Part shown: positions 53,480 through 63,560 of the stretch, piece by piece
How the letters are laid out: every line of letters begins with the position of its first letter
How positions within the stretch are numbered: position 1 is the first letter of the stretch
Made by a program: the position numbers and the translations under genes
Notes under the pieces: model-generated
Told to the model about the DNA's origin: nothing
What the model saw: the letters and a program-made list of their open reading frames with translations, nothing else
Database searches by the model: none
Assembly: GCA_013368325.1 (NCBI GenBank)
Contig: JAACJK010000117.1
Span: forward strand, 393,475-457,474
Source of the DNA: Ephemerocybe angulata
Taxonomy: Eukaryota > Basidiomycota > Agaricomycetes > Agaricales > Psathyrellaceae
Direction of reading: 5' to 3'
Length of the DNA stretch: 64,000 bases

Positions 53480-54351
53480 TCAATCTAACAAATGTGATCT
53501 CTGATAGTACAGGTCACCCTCGCTATACAAATCAATAAATTCGTCGTGCCCACGGAACCTGGCCATGTCCTCCAAGTCCTGAATCATCTCCACAGCTTGG
53601 TCTATTTTGGCACCCAGCGCTTCGAGCTCACCAAGTTGAGCTGCTGCTCCCACCTCCAATGAGATATCTTGCTCATGGGCGTAAACACCTTCTCGAAGCC
53701 GGATTAGGCGCGGCAAGACCAATACAAGGTCCTCGACCACACCACTCTCGATGTACCGAGCTGAAATATCCTCCAGGAACTCGCGAAGCGACCTATTTTC
53801 CAGCATGTCCTTGTAGGATGTGAGGAGAAATTTGGTATGCCCTTCCCAGATGTCCCTCGGAGGCCGGCGGCTAACCACTGCAGTGCTAAGAAACACAGTT
53901 CCTATGAGGTATGGAATGGCATTTGTCGCTCGTTTAACACACCTTAAATCACTCGCCGGTTTCGATTGTTTGCTACTACTGCCTTCATTCTTTGGGGCAG
54001 ATTTCCTTCTAGAAATGTACACCCATTTTTGAGAGCGCATCCATGTATACAATCAATGAAGTACGCACCGCTGATATGACCGATTGCTTTTCTGACGATT
54101 GTCGTACTTGCGCTCCTCGTCAGATTTAACAACTTTTACTTTCTCATGCTTCGAAGGATCGTTACGCCTTTTGGCTGCATATTTCTGCTTCCTGGAATGG
54201 AGATGTTCTCCCGGAATCTGCAATAAAGTCAGTTGGACGGCGTAAGTGGTACAAGGATGCCGGGCCCTAACCGTTCATAGTACTTCCTGCTTCGTTCGCA
54301 TGCAGCGGCCTTTTTCTCCTCCTCCGTTTTATAGAGAACAGGGCGCCCCAT
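53480..54351 (-). CDS. Unknown protein with basic N-terminal helix (MGRP-start family)
   Basis: Four exons. The start MGRPVLYKTEEEKKAAACER leads into a strongly basic helix (KQKYAAKRRNDPSKHEK, then KYDNRQKSNRSYQR). A Ser/Lys-rich linker and a C-terminal exon of about 120 residues follow, with helical, acidic and leucine-rich parts (DIWEGHTKFLL, EDLVLVLPRLIRL, KIDQAVEMIQDLEDM). Exon ends used: 54272, 54069, about 53945 and the stop at 53480. Proteins starting MGRP followed by basic helices occur repeatedly near transposons in Agaricomycete genomes; I know of no assigned function. A bZIP-like DNA-binding role is possible, but the leucine spacing is not a clear zipper. Confidence 0.6.
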
Positions 54352-55304
54352 TTCAGCTATACTAGAATTTACTATACCAGCTGTAGTGAGTGCGCAGTCT
54401 GGACGACCCGTACTCGAGTGGGGGTGGGGTGAGCTTGATGGTTGTTGCTAAAGTCGAAACCGGTAAGGATTCACAGTTCCGCGTCTGACTTGCGCGTTTC
54501 GTCTCACGTTTACTCCACCATCAAGACTGTTCATGCTCTCCAGGCTCGCTCAATACATTTAAAGTAAAAGTATGTACGTAGAATAATAAATGAATAGCAC
54601 ACAGTACATGCTATGAAAAAATCTAGACATATATAAACATATATCATACTAAACCAAGTGACAAAGGAAGGGCGTCAAGTCGCACCTTGCCAGCTCGGAT
54701 TTAGCAACAGTAGAATGAGGTACGCACCCTTTCACTGTCAGACACTGCTCGTTAAACTTCTTGCAGATCAATCTTACTGAACTGTAGAATACTGGCGGAA
54801 AATGAGTGCTCGTACGTCGCATATGAACGCACATTGTACTTCGCGCACAAGGGGGCGCGCACTGGCTGCCTGATGTCCCTGCTGTCACAAAAGGAAGGTG
54901 TGAGCCTAGCTTTAGACTACCCTGCGAGTCTCACTGAATTTATAGTGGCGTGGAAGGTGTCAAGAGATGAAAGTACTTTGTACGTCGCTTCACGCACGTA
55001 CTCACTGCCTAATGTACTCGCTATCGCTAGAGGATGGCGCGAGGCTTACTGGAGAATTATCTGAGTATAGTTTTTGCTGGTCTAAATCACTGAGATACAT
55101 AATATCTTCGAAATCCTACAAAGGGCTGTGTGTGATAGGGCGGGAACGTCAAGAGGCGCTCACAAATATCGCAGAGGCGCGCAACAAGCTCCGTAACGGC
55201 ATATGCCATGACGGATCACATCAACCTCCGGCGGAATCTGATCTATCATGCATTCTCCCCGTGACCTTGCACACTCTTTCATCGACACCACCATCGACAA
55301 TACC
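54352..55304. other. Intergenic between accessory genes
   Basis: No supportable gene. Frames of 75-113 codons on both strands lack domains. The stretch at 54540-54660 is AT-rich. ACGTCGC-containing short repeats near 54810 and 54980 (TACGTCGC..CGCACGTACT-like) hint at a decayed tandem duplication. Confidence 0.35.
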
Positions 55305-56357
55305 ATGAGCAACCCCACATCAGCAGATGCATCCCAGGTTTTGCCATCTCGAGAGCTTCCTCTCCTCCCTGTGTAAGTCTTCCAAGTATCACAGCAGCTA
55401 CTCCTAATAATGCGAATAGTGCTGTAGGTCAGCGCAAAAACGTAAAGCTCAGGGGGACCACGTAGGCCGCAGGCCCAAGAAGATGTCGGAGCAGTATAAG
55501 GAGTAAGTCACTGCACTGCGAGAAGGACTGTAGCCTGATTTTTCCCGCATCCTGTGTAGATCTGTGGCTCGGGGGAAGGAGCTAAGGGATGCAGGCTTAG
55601 AGGAAGACCTCGTTATCATCAAGAGTCCGTCAGGGAGACACACGCTTGGCCGTCGTTACGTGCCCATCGGTACAGTTCCAGCTTATCCCTCGTTGGGTGA
55701 TAGATCTTCGCCCAGGAAGAGCAACACGTCTGCAGTAGCCAAGTGCGTATTCCCTTTTCTTTCTCGATATATGTGCCTGCCTGATACGTTTCATGTTAGA
55801 GCCAGTCAAGCTGGAAGGTCTGGGAAGGGTCGCAGTACTTTATCTGCTGATGACGAGTACGTGTATCTACTGTTCGTTATTTACCACCACCTCATCACAC
55901 TCCCCACACAGTCCTTTTGGTGTGGCGGCTTTTGGAATAGATGGAAGGTCTGGGACTTCATCTGCTGTTGACGAGTACGTGTATCTACTGTTCGTTATTT
56001 ACCACCACCTCATCACACTCCCCACACAGTCCTTTTGGTCTGGCGGCTTTTGGAATAGATCCTGATTTAAATGACCCATTCCCAGAGGCATTAGATTCGT
56101 CAGAGGATGAGTATGATAGCGATGGCAGTAGTGAACGGGGGTTAGCGTGCTGGGACGGATCTCAAGCCAAGCGAACGAGGAGAGTGTCGGCCTGGAGGCC
56201 AAAATTAGCGAAGACGAGCACGAGGCTGAGGCCACTGAGTTTCAGGAGTAGATTAAGAATAGCATCGAGTTCCCATATACATACCGCGCACTCATGGACA
56301 TGGTTTCGATGGGGGTTTTGGGGCCCAAATACCTGGGTTCTGGAACGGTGGCCTTGA
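55305..56357 (+). CDS. Unknown protein with a duplicated exon-intron unit
   Basis: Six exons (55305-55372, 55428-55502, 55560-55742, 55800-55856, 55912-55974, 56030-56357) give 257 residues with consistent phase 2 at each boundary. The N-terminal half is basic (KRKAQGDHVGRRPKKMSEQ) and then hydrophobic/basic (DLVIIKSPSGRHTLGRRYVP). Exons 5 and 6 both begin DPFG(V/L)AAFGID, and exons 4 and 5 both end in a GRSG..DD block. This shows that one exon plus its intron was copied. After an acidic Ser-rich stretch (DSSEDEYDSDGSS) the translation turns basic; another frame there reads acidic (SEDEHEAEATEFQE), so a frameshift near 56150 is possible. No family recognised. Confidence 0.55.
55854..56060 (+). 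repeat. 118-bp tandem duplication of an intron plus exon
   Basis: The two 55-nt introns at 55857-55911 and 55975-56029 are identical base for base, from GTACGTGTATC to CCCACACAG. The first 33 nt of the following exons differ at only one position. The duplication is therefore recent or homogenized. Confidence 0.95.
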
Positions 56358-57089
56358 CCCCGAGAATCGCTCAATGCTCAGGGTTGGGCCTGGTTGGGCA
56401 TATGATTTTTTTCAAGTCTGTTACCATATGATCTTTTTTATTTTTTAACCCCAAGCGCGGAGCAGTTGGCGCCCGTCCATAATGATACACAGGGATCAAC
56501 TTCGCGAAGATCACTGATGAGAATCTACACGGTCATGTGGTGGTAAATGAACCGCGACGCGACGGCATCAGGCTGCCCTATCTGAATCATCTATGTCGAA
56601 GTGAAGGCCAAGTTCAACCCACTTGGATTCGTCTCATGCCACAAGGTACACAGCCAGTATATCTCTCTTCTATTTCCGTTGTACAGAGCATTAAAGGCCT
56701 ACCACAGCGTTTTTACAGTCGATGAGCAAGATGGGTCGTATCAACCACAGCCATCGGACGCGCATACAATCGTCAAGATGTCTACTTAGCTTAAGATTGC
56801 ATGCGTGTCGCGAGCATGCATGTCTCCTCCGGGCTCCTGGTATCAGCTGGTATCAACGACCGCCATCGGACGCGCATCCAATCGTCAAGATGTCTTGTTC
56901 GCCTCATGAATGGACGCGTGTTGCGCGCACTCGTGTCTCCTCCCTTCCATATGCTCTCATCGGCCGGCCGTGCCCCTTGGACCTTTTCACGGATAGTAAA
57001 CGACCCCAAATGGACGTTCCTGCCCCCATCCTTTGTCTACACTCCCACTCAGACGTGAAACCGACTCTCTGAAAGCATTGAATACCCAG
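56358..57089. other. Intergenic with a decayed ~112-bp direct repeat
   Basis: No supportable gene. CCATCGGACGCGCA recurs at 56751 and 56863 within longer similar segments (TCGTCAAGATGTCT follows both, and a CATGTCTCCTCC-like block follows each). A third partial copy is possible near 56920. Confidence 0.4.
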
Positions 57090-59908
57090 AATGTCCGCTC
57101 AACCAACGTCCGCTCAAGGTGTGTGCTTTCGAGGTGTATTCAGGGTCCGATACTTACAGCGCGTACAGCTGTCATGGACGCCTTCCTAGAGAGCAATCGG
57201 CTCCTCCCCTACTCTGAAAAATTGGTGTGTAGGGCACTCGCGACGACGCGCATGTAACTAAATGGTCTTGACAGCGTCCCTTGAAGCAGCGTTCAGTTCT
57301 CCACGGGAGAACTTGAAGACTTGGAAAAAGGAGGGACTTCGCTCGATCGCAGAAGTTGACCTATTCGCACATTTCGAGGAAGGTCAACATCATGAACAAC
57401 GGTTGGCTGGTATTGAAGGCGCCATGGCGCAAGTGAGGTCTGAGGAGAGAGGTTCATCTCTATCTCCTGTGCCAGAGGACTCCGAGTCCGCGGCTCCTTC
57501 CTCGCTCAACCAAGCCGCTGCGCCCCCTCAAGCCGGAGGAGTCAGCTCCACTCCTCCCCCCGTCACACTGACCGCCACCCGGACAACGAGGCGACTGCGA
57601 CTTCTGAGGTCGTCAGTTCCGCCTCTCCCCCCTCGCTCAACCAAGCCACTGCGCTCCTGAAGCCGGAGGCGTCGGCTCTACTCCTCCCCCCGTCAACGAG
57701 ACCTCTGCGGCTCTCCCTCCGGTCAGCGAGCCCACTGCACCTCCTGGAGCCGTCAACACTGCAGTTCCGCCGGTCGAAGAGGCCACCGCCACCCCTCCGG
57801 TCAACGAGGTCACTGCGCCCTCTCGAGTGGTGGATCCCGCTTCTCCTCCAGTCAACGAGGTCACTGCTCCCTCTGAGGTCGTCGATCCCGCTTCTCCTCC
57901 AGTCAACGAGGTCACTGCTCCCTCTGAAGTCGTCGATCCCGCTTCTCCTCCAGTCATCAACGCGGTCGTTCCTCCGGTCCCTGTGCCCGCTAACGTTGTA
58001 GAGGCCGTCATCCCGCCGACCGCTCCGACCGCTGCGCCTGTTGGAGTAGTTGATGCGGCGCTTCCCCCTGTCACCGAGACCTCCGCACCTCTTACTCCAA
58101 TGTCGTTCCCACCACAACTGGTGTCATCAAGCCTGAGGCACAGGAGGTTGTACTTCCTCCTGCATCTTCCTTTGTTCCCCAGTCGGTCAAGGTTCGTGTG
58201 ATACCCGTTCATGACTACAATATGAGCTAACGTACATTCAAGCTCCTTTGACTCGTGTGAAGCCAGAGGCACAGGAGGTTGCCGTTCCTCTCCCTGAACG
58301 CCCCGTGCCCGTACGTCCAGCCCAACAAGGTATGTGTCATCTCTCTACACACCATTTCTCTGAGTAAGAGCTGACGTTGTCCCAAGATCCTATGCAGCCT
58401 GTCAAACCCGAGGCACAGGAGGCCGCTCTTCCTCCTCCCGCGAGTGGCGCGCCGCCCATCGCTACAGCCCAGCAAGGTACGCCTCCGGATCCGTAAACAC
58501 TGTTCATTCAATTGGAACTCACGATCATACAAAATTCATAGTACATATCAAGCCCAAGGTGGAGGCTGCCGATCGTCTCCCTCCTAAAGGTTCAAACAAG
58601 CGAAAGCCGGATGCTGACTTGGAGGTCATTGTGATCTCGAGTGACTCCGATACCCCAGGGCTGTGAAGCCCACCGTAAACGTACGTGTTCTGAAGTTATG
58701 TGCATCTCAGTTGTACCTTGACGGCTAATACGAACCTTCTTCTCTAGGCGCCAAACGAACGGGGCCCAAGGCCGGTGCAAAAGGCAAGGGAAATCGAAAA
58801 TGAGCCAGAGGACGAGGGCATGCGGTTGATCGATGACGCCGATTTCCAATTACTTCGCGAGGGATCAGAACCTGAGTCGGTGCCTCAGATCCTTACGAAG
58901 GCGGAGCTCGCGGAGGAGGACAATAAATTTGCACGTGAGTTTGTCCGTCCACGCTTCGTCCAAAAAAAGAGTTATTGACAATGTCCTTCCTCACAGTGGC
59001 CGGCGAGAATTCTATGCACAACTTCATCACTCACAATCTCATGCTATCTGGTCGGATCCGTAGCAAGGCCGGAAGGTCCAGGAGTACCTGCCGGAGTCTG
59101 CCACGACATCTCGCATCCTGGCCATGTCTATGTTTCTCTTGGACAACGGCACCGGTCAGACAAAGTGCGCGTATCACAGCGTCCTCGATCACCAGTGCCT
59201 CGTCAACGACCAGGACAGCAGGGAGCTGAAAGGGACGGTTAGGAAGCCTAAGTTCGACAAGAAGGTCACCGGTGTTCCCTTCAGTCCATCGCAGACAACG
59301 ACCGCCCTTCCTTCGTCGGTCGCCAAGGTTCCAGGGCCAGCCAAAGTCTTGTAATCAAGAGGCTGCCATCGCATAACGACAACCCGCACAAGGTCCCGCC
59401 AGTCGTCAGCGGCATGGGCGAAGCCGAACTGCTCACCTTCTTCCGCAAGATAGGTGAAGCATACTACTTGCACTGTGGGTGCGAGTTGGAGACGTGTCTC
59501 CTCGACTTCTACCTGTGGAAGAGCAGCCCCATGCTTGTCTCCCCCTCGACCGGCGCAATGGAATACTTCGGCGTTTCTCCAGACCCTAGGCACCGGGGTC
59601 ACTTCAACCATATCTTCCGGGCCTTGAGGATTAGGGTCGACGACTTGTACCTGTTTGACAGGAACGGCGTCCGAAGGGATACGTCCAATGCCCCCGAAGC
59701 GCTTCTCAACTGGTACTCTTACCATGGCCTGACTCTCCCCTCCCCCGCTCCTCCCACCCTCAGCCCAGCAACGACAGAAGCCCCAGTACGTCGAGATTGA
59801 CGATCTTCCCACCCCGGGACCTTCGGGTCACAGGAGCTTTGCGGACCTATCCTTTCGGAAGCCGAGGACGTGGACATGGGCGACGAGGAGATGGACTTGG
59901 GCTCGTAA
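57090..59908 (+). pseudogene. Frameshifted modular Pro/Val-rich gene
   Basis: Coding blocks are clear but do not share one frame. The opening is MSAQPTSAQ, then FLESNRLLPYSEKL, SPRENLKTWKKEGLRSIAEV and an Ala/Pro-rich part. Within 57540-57700 the sensible frame shifts twice (..SSTPPPVT / NEATATSEVVSSAS / PEAGGVGSTPPPVNE). A 51-bp repeat encodes VNEVTAPSEVVDPASPP. Next come three short exons each carrying KPEAQE, then a globular part (AGENSMHNFITHNLM, FLLDNGTGQTKCAYHSV, GEAELLTFFRKIGEAYYLH, FYLWKSSPM) and an acidic end EDVDMGDEEMDLGS. Further shifts occur near 59070, 59350 and 59830. I do not recognise the family. Either a decaying gene or sequencing indels in a real one. Confidence 0.5.
57800..57957 (+). 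repeat. 51-bp in-frame coding repeat (about 3 copies)
   Basis: GTCAACGAGGTCACTGC begins at 57800, 57851 and 57902. Each unit encodes 17 residues, VNEVTAPSEVVDPASPP. The first copy is diverged (CGAGTGGTGG in place of GAGGTCGTCG). Confidence 0.85.
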
Positions 59909-60154
59909 TTTATCTACCGATCTTTGTTTTCTTTCTGCGTCTCTCGATTTTATCTGCCTTTCTTTCACTGTGCGCGACAACACTAAGAGATCTGAGATTT
60001 GAGACAACGTGGCGATACAAAAGGTAGATTCGACGTATGGTACATGCTATCACCTCTGAGTTCCTTCGGCCACTTGCCGGGCCCAACCACTGCTTGATAT
60101 CAGCTTCGTGTCCACTTGACGGTAAAATATAAGTACACACCGGTTTGTATCCTT
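59909..60154. other. Short intergenic
   Basis: Only the putative 3' region of the frameshifted gene; nothing else seen. Confidence 0.3.
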
Positions 60155-60960
60155 TCAGACGAACCACATGACGAAGGGACGTTTAAGTTCCACGTTATCG
60201 AAGGAATGCGAGAACCGTAGCTTCCAGCGTCGGTGAAGTGGACGGAGTACATCAGGAGGTCGGGATACGCCCTGGAGAGTGCGGGGCAGGAGGGGTTCAT
60301 TGGGCAAGGTGACGTCCAATCGCGCGCGTTGCGTTTTCGAACATGGTAAAACCGTGGCCAACGAGCCTATCAAACACGGGGATGTCGACGTTGATGAGCC
60401 GTCTTCAGGGATGACGATGGTGAAAAGCCCCTTGCGAGCCTCGGTGAGTTCGGGATAAGGCAAACCGCGTCGTTGGAGGTGATGAAATTCATGGGGCGGT
60501 TGTTGGGGCTTCGGTGATTACGCAATAGGGGGGACACGACATTGTATGAATAGAATCTCTCGGTCGAGCGTCGTATTGACCATGCGGAGATCTTGACGAT
60601 GTTGTCTCCGTATCCGTAGTGGCGGTATCCCAGCACGTACATTTCTCATACGTGTGGAGGAGCGTGTCGACAAGGCGGTAGCCATTTCCCCGATCATCGA
60701 TGCATCGTTGTCGTCGTAAACCTGTTGGTGTGGGGCCCCAGTCCGGGTGGGAGTCGGTGCTCGTCTGTGTTACACCTCCAGGACGCGAGGCATTGGGACT
60801 TCCTCGGCAAAGATTCGAGAGCCGCCATGCCTCCGATCACAGCCCCGTAGTACTGCATGGACTCGAGAAAGGGAGCGGGATCGAGCCCAAAGGTCCGGAG
60901 GGTGTTGCGCACGGTGTAGTGACCGGGGTGGCTACCAACTTCTCCATGTGAAGGCACGAG
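60155..60960 (-). pseudogene. Debris of a fungal gene resembling nucleotidyltransferase-fold proteins
   Basis: Reading the minus strand, FLESMQYYGAVIGGMAALES (60840-60900) resembles the start of a family whose members continue with a DxD nucleotidyltransferase-like core. After a frame change, RPMNFITSNDAVCLIPN (60440-60490) resembles its downstream block. The intervening frames are inconsistent and no DxD motif survives in frame. Family resemblance is a weak, memory-based judgement. No start or splice-consistent model could be built, so this is best treated as a relic. Confidence 0.3.
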
Positions 60961-61499
60961 TCGTGTAGGGAGCGACGGTCAGAGAAGGGAGCAAGGAGAC
61001 GATGAAGAGGGAGAGATCGAGGGAAGGCGAAGTATTGGTGCGTCCTTGTCAGCGCTGACAGAAGGCGGTCATGAATACGACTGAATCGACCTATCGGGAG
61101 ACTTACTATGTCGCTTGTTACAGAAGCTGCACCACTCCAGCTCCTCCCGGTCGGATAACGCTGACGAGCTTTCGGATGCGCTCGGGGATGGGACAGGTAG
61201 GAGTGAAACGTAGGGAGTGAAGTGGGGGGAGACGGGAAGTGTCGCGCGTACAATGGGTGCAATTCAAGGTTTCCCACGCCCCATCTGGCAGCCCTCTCGG
61301 CGATGCTCGACGAGGCACACGACTTGTCGGCGGGTCTCCGTGACACGGAAGGGGTCAGCACAGACGGTACACAGACCCGTGAGCTGAAGTCAGATATTAA
61401 GGATTCCAATGTCTACAGAACATTGGACAGAACCAGCCTACAAATGCATGACTAGTTGATACAAAGCAAGCGCCGCCTCTTAGAGAGCATTGCAGCAGT
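60961..61499. other. Region before array B
   Basis: A 190-codon minus-strand frame (60837-61409) is Ser/Arg/Pro-rich without a domain and overlaps the debris described before it. No gene is supported. Confidence 0.3.
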
Positions 61500-63560
61500 G
61501 GTTTGTGTAGTCGATGTCTGTGGAACACGGTTGTGTGGTCAGCAGTGGCACCTGTTTCGGGGCGGCCGTCCCACCTGTGGTATTATCATGCCTCCAGAGC
61601 AACGCAGGCCACATTTCATCGGAAGTTGCTTCCAGAACCTTTCGTCGGGATTACAACTCTTACAGAGCATTGCATGGGCGGTTTGAGTGGCACATGTCTC
61701 TAGAAACACGGTTCACTGGCACACTGTTCTGGGGCGGCCAACCCACCTGCGGTATTATCGATGCCTCCAGAGGAATCGCAAGTCACATTTCGTTGGTGGG
61801 TTGCTTCCAGAACGTCTCGTTGGGTAACCGCCCTTACCGAGCATCGCAGGATTGGTTTGGGCCGTGCACTGTCTGCTGAAGCAACGGCCAGGCGGTGTCA
61901 CTGCATCATCGGCCTCAGAGGAACACATGTCGCTTTCGTCAGCGCTTGCTTCCAGACGTCTCGTTGGATGACCCCTTTTACTGAAGCAATGCAGAGTTGA
62001 TTTGGGCGGTGCGATGTCTGTAGAGCATGGAAGGAGGGTCCCACTGGCGCACTGTTTCGGAGCGGCGGACCACCTGCGACAATACCGATGCCTCCGAACA
62101 ACGCAGGTCCATTTCGTCGGTGGGTTGCTTCCAGAACTCCTCGTCGGGTGACCGCCCTTACCGAAGCATTGCAGGCCTGGTTTGGGCCGTGCGTTGCGGC
62201 CGGGCGGTGCTTTCAGAAGCATCGCAAGGGTGGTTTGGGTTGTACATGTCTCTAGGAACACCGGTTAATACCGATGCCCAGAGGAATGCACGTCACATTT
62301 CGCCGTCCTTTGATTCCAGAAGCTCTGTTGGGATGACCACCGCTTACTGACAATGCGAGTGTTTGGGCGGTGCGTGTCTGTAGAAGCAATGGAAGGAGGG
62401 TTACACTGGCGCACTGTTTCGGGGCGGCGGACCCACCTGCGATAATACCGATGCCTCCAAAGGAAATGTAGGTCACATTTCGCCCGTTCTTCGCCTCCAG
62501 AAGCACTCGTCGGACGACCACCGCTTACTGAAGCAATGCAGAGGTGGTTTGGGCGGTGCGATGTCTGTAGAAGCAAGGGACGGGACCTTAATACCGATGC
62601 CTCCAGAGGAAATGCAGGTCACATTTCGCCCGTCCTTTGCTTCCAGAAGCACTCGTTGGATGACCATCGCTTACTGAAACAATGCAGAGGTGGTTTGGGC
62701 GGTGCGATGTCTGTAGAAGCAATGGAAGGAGGATTAACACTGGCGCACTGGTTCGGGGCGGCGGACCCACCTGCGATAATACCGATGCCTCCAGAGGAAA
62801 TGTAGGTCACATTTCGCCCGTTCTTCGCCTCCAGAAGCACTCGTCGGACGACCACCGTTTACTGAAGCAATGCAGAGGTGGTTTGGGCGGTGCGATGTCT
62901 GTAGAAGCAAGGGACGTGACCTTAATACCGATGCCTCCAGAGGAAATGCAGGTCACATTTCGCCCGTCCTTTGCTTCTAGAAGCACTCGTTGGATGACCA
63001 CCGCTTACTGAAGTAATGCAGAGGTGATTTGGGCGGTGCGATGTCTGTAGAAGGAAAGGACGGGACCTTAATACCGATGCCTCCAGAGGAAATGCACCTC
63101 ACATTTCGCCCGTCCTTTGATTCCAGAAGCTCTCGGTGGATGACCACCTCTTACTGAAGCAATGAAGAGGTGATTTTGGTGGTGCGATGTCTGTAGAAGG
63201 AATGGATGGACGGTCAACCCTGGCGCACTGTTTCGGGGCTCCGGACCCACCTGCGATAATACCGATGCCTCCAGAGGAAATGTAGGTCACATTTCGATCG
63301 TTCTTTGCTTCCAGAAGCACTCGTTGGATGACCACCGCTTACTGAAGCATTGCAGGACTGGTTGGGCCGTGCGTTGTCTGTAGAAGGAATGGATGGACGG
63401 TCAACACTGGCGCACTGTTTCGGGGTGGCGGACCCACCTGCGATAACACCGATGCCTCCACAGGAAATGCAAGTCAGATTTCGCGCGTACCTTGCTTCCA
63501 GAAGCACTCGTCGGATGACCACCTCCTACTGAAGCAATGCAGAGGTGATTTGGGCGGTGC
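61500..63560. repeat. 2-kb tandem array of ~186- and ~147-bp units (array B)
   Basis: The marker GATGCCTCCAGAGGAAATG or a variant occurs at about 61588, 61767, 61911, 62088, 62271, 62449, 62598, 62784, 62929, 63078, 63264 and 63450. Steps fall into two classes, roughly 177-186 bp and 144-149 bp. The short class lacks the segment around CACTGGCGCACTGTTTCGGGG. Copies at the 3' end are most alike and the 5' copies are most diverged. Every frame crossing it is repeat translation. There are no separate spacers, so it is not CRISPR. Confidence 0.93.

Noticed and set aside
57563..58272. Two overlapping minus-strand frames of 184 and 211 codons (Gly/Ser/Thr-rich)
   Set aside because: Mirror translation of the Pro/Val/Thr repeats on the plus strand.
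61500..63560. CRISPR-like array
   Set aside because: Units are contiguous and similar throughout with no unique spacers of constant length, and the genome is eukaryotic.
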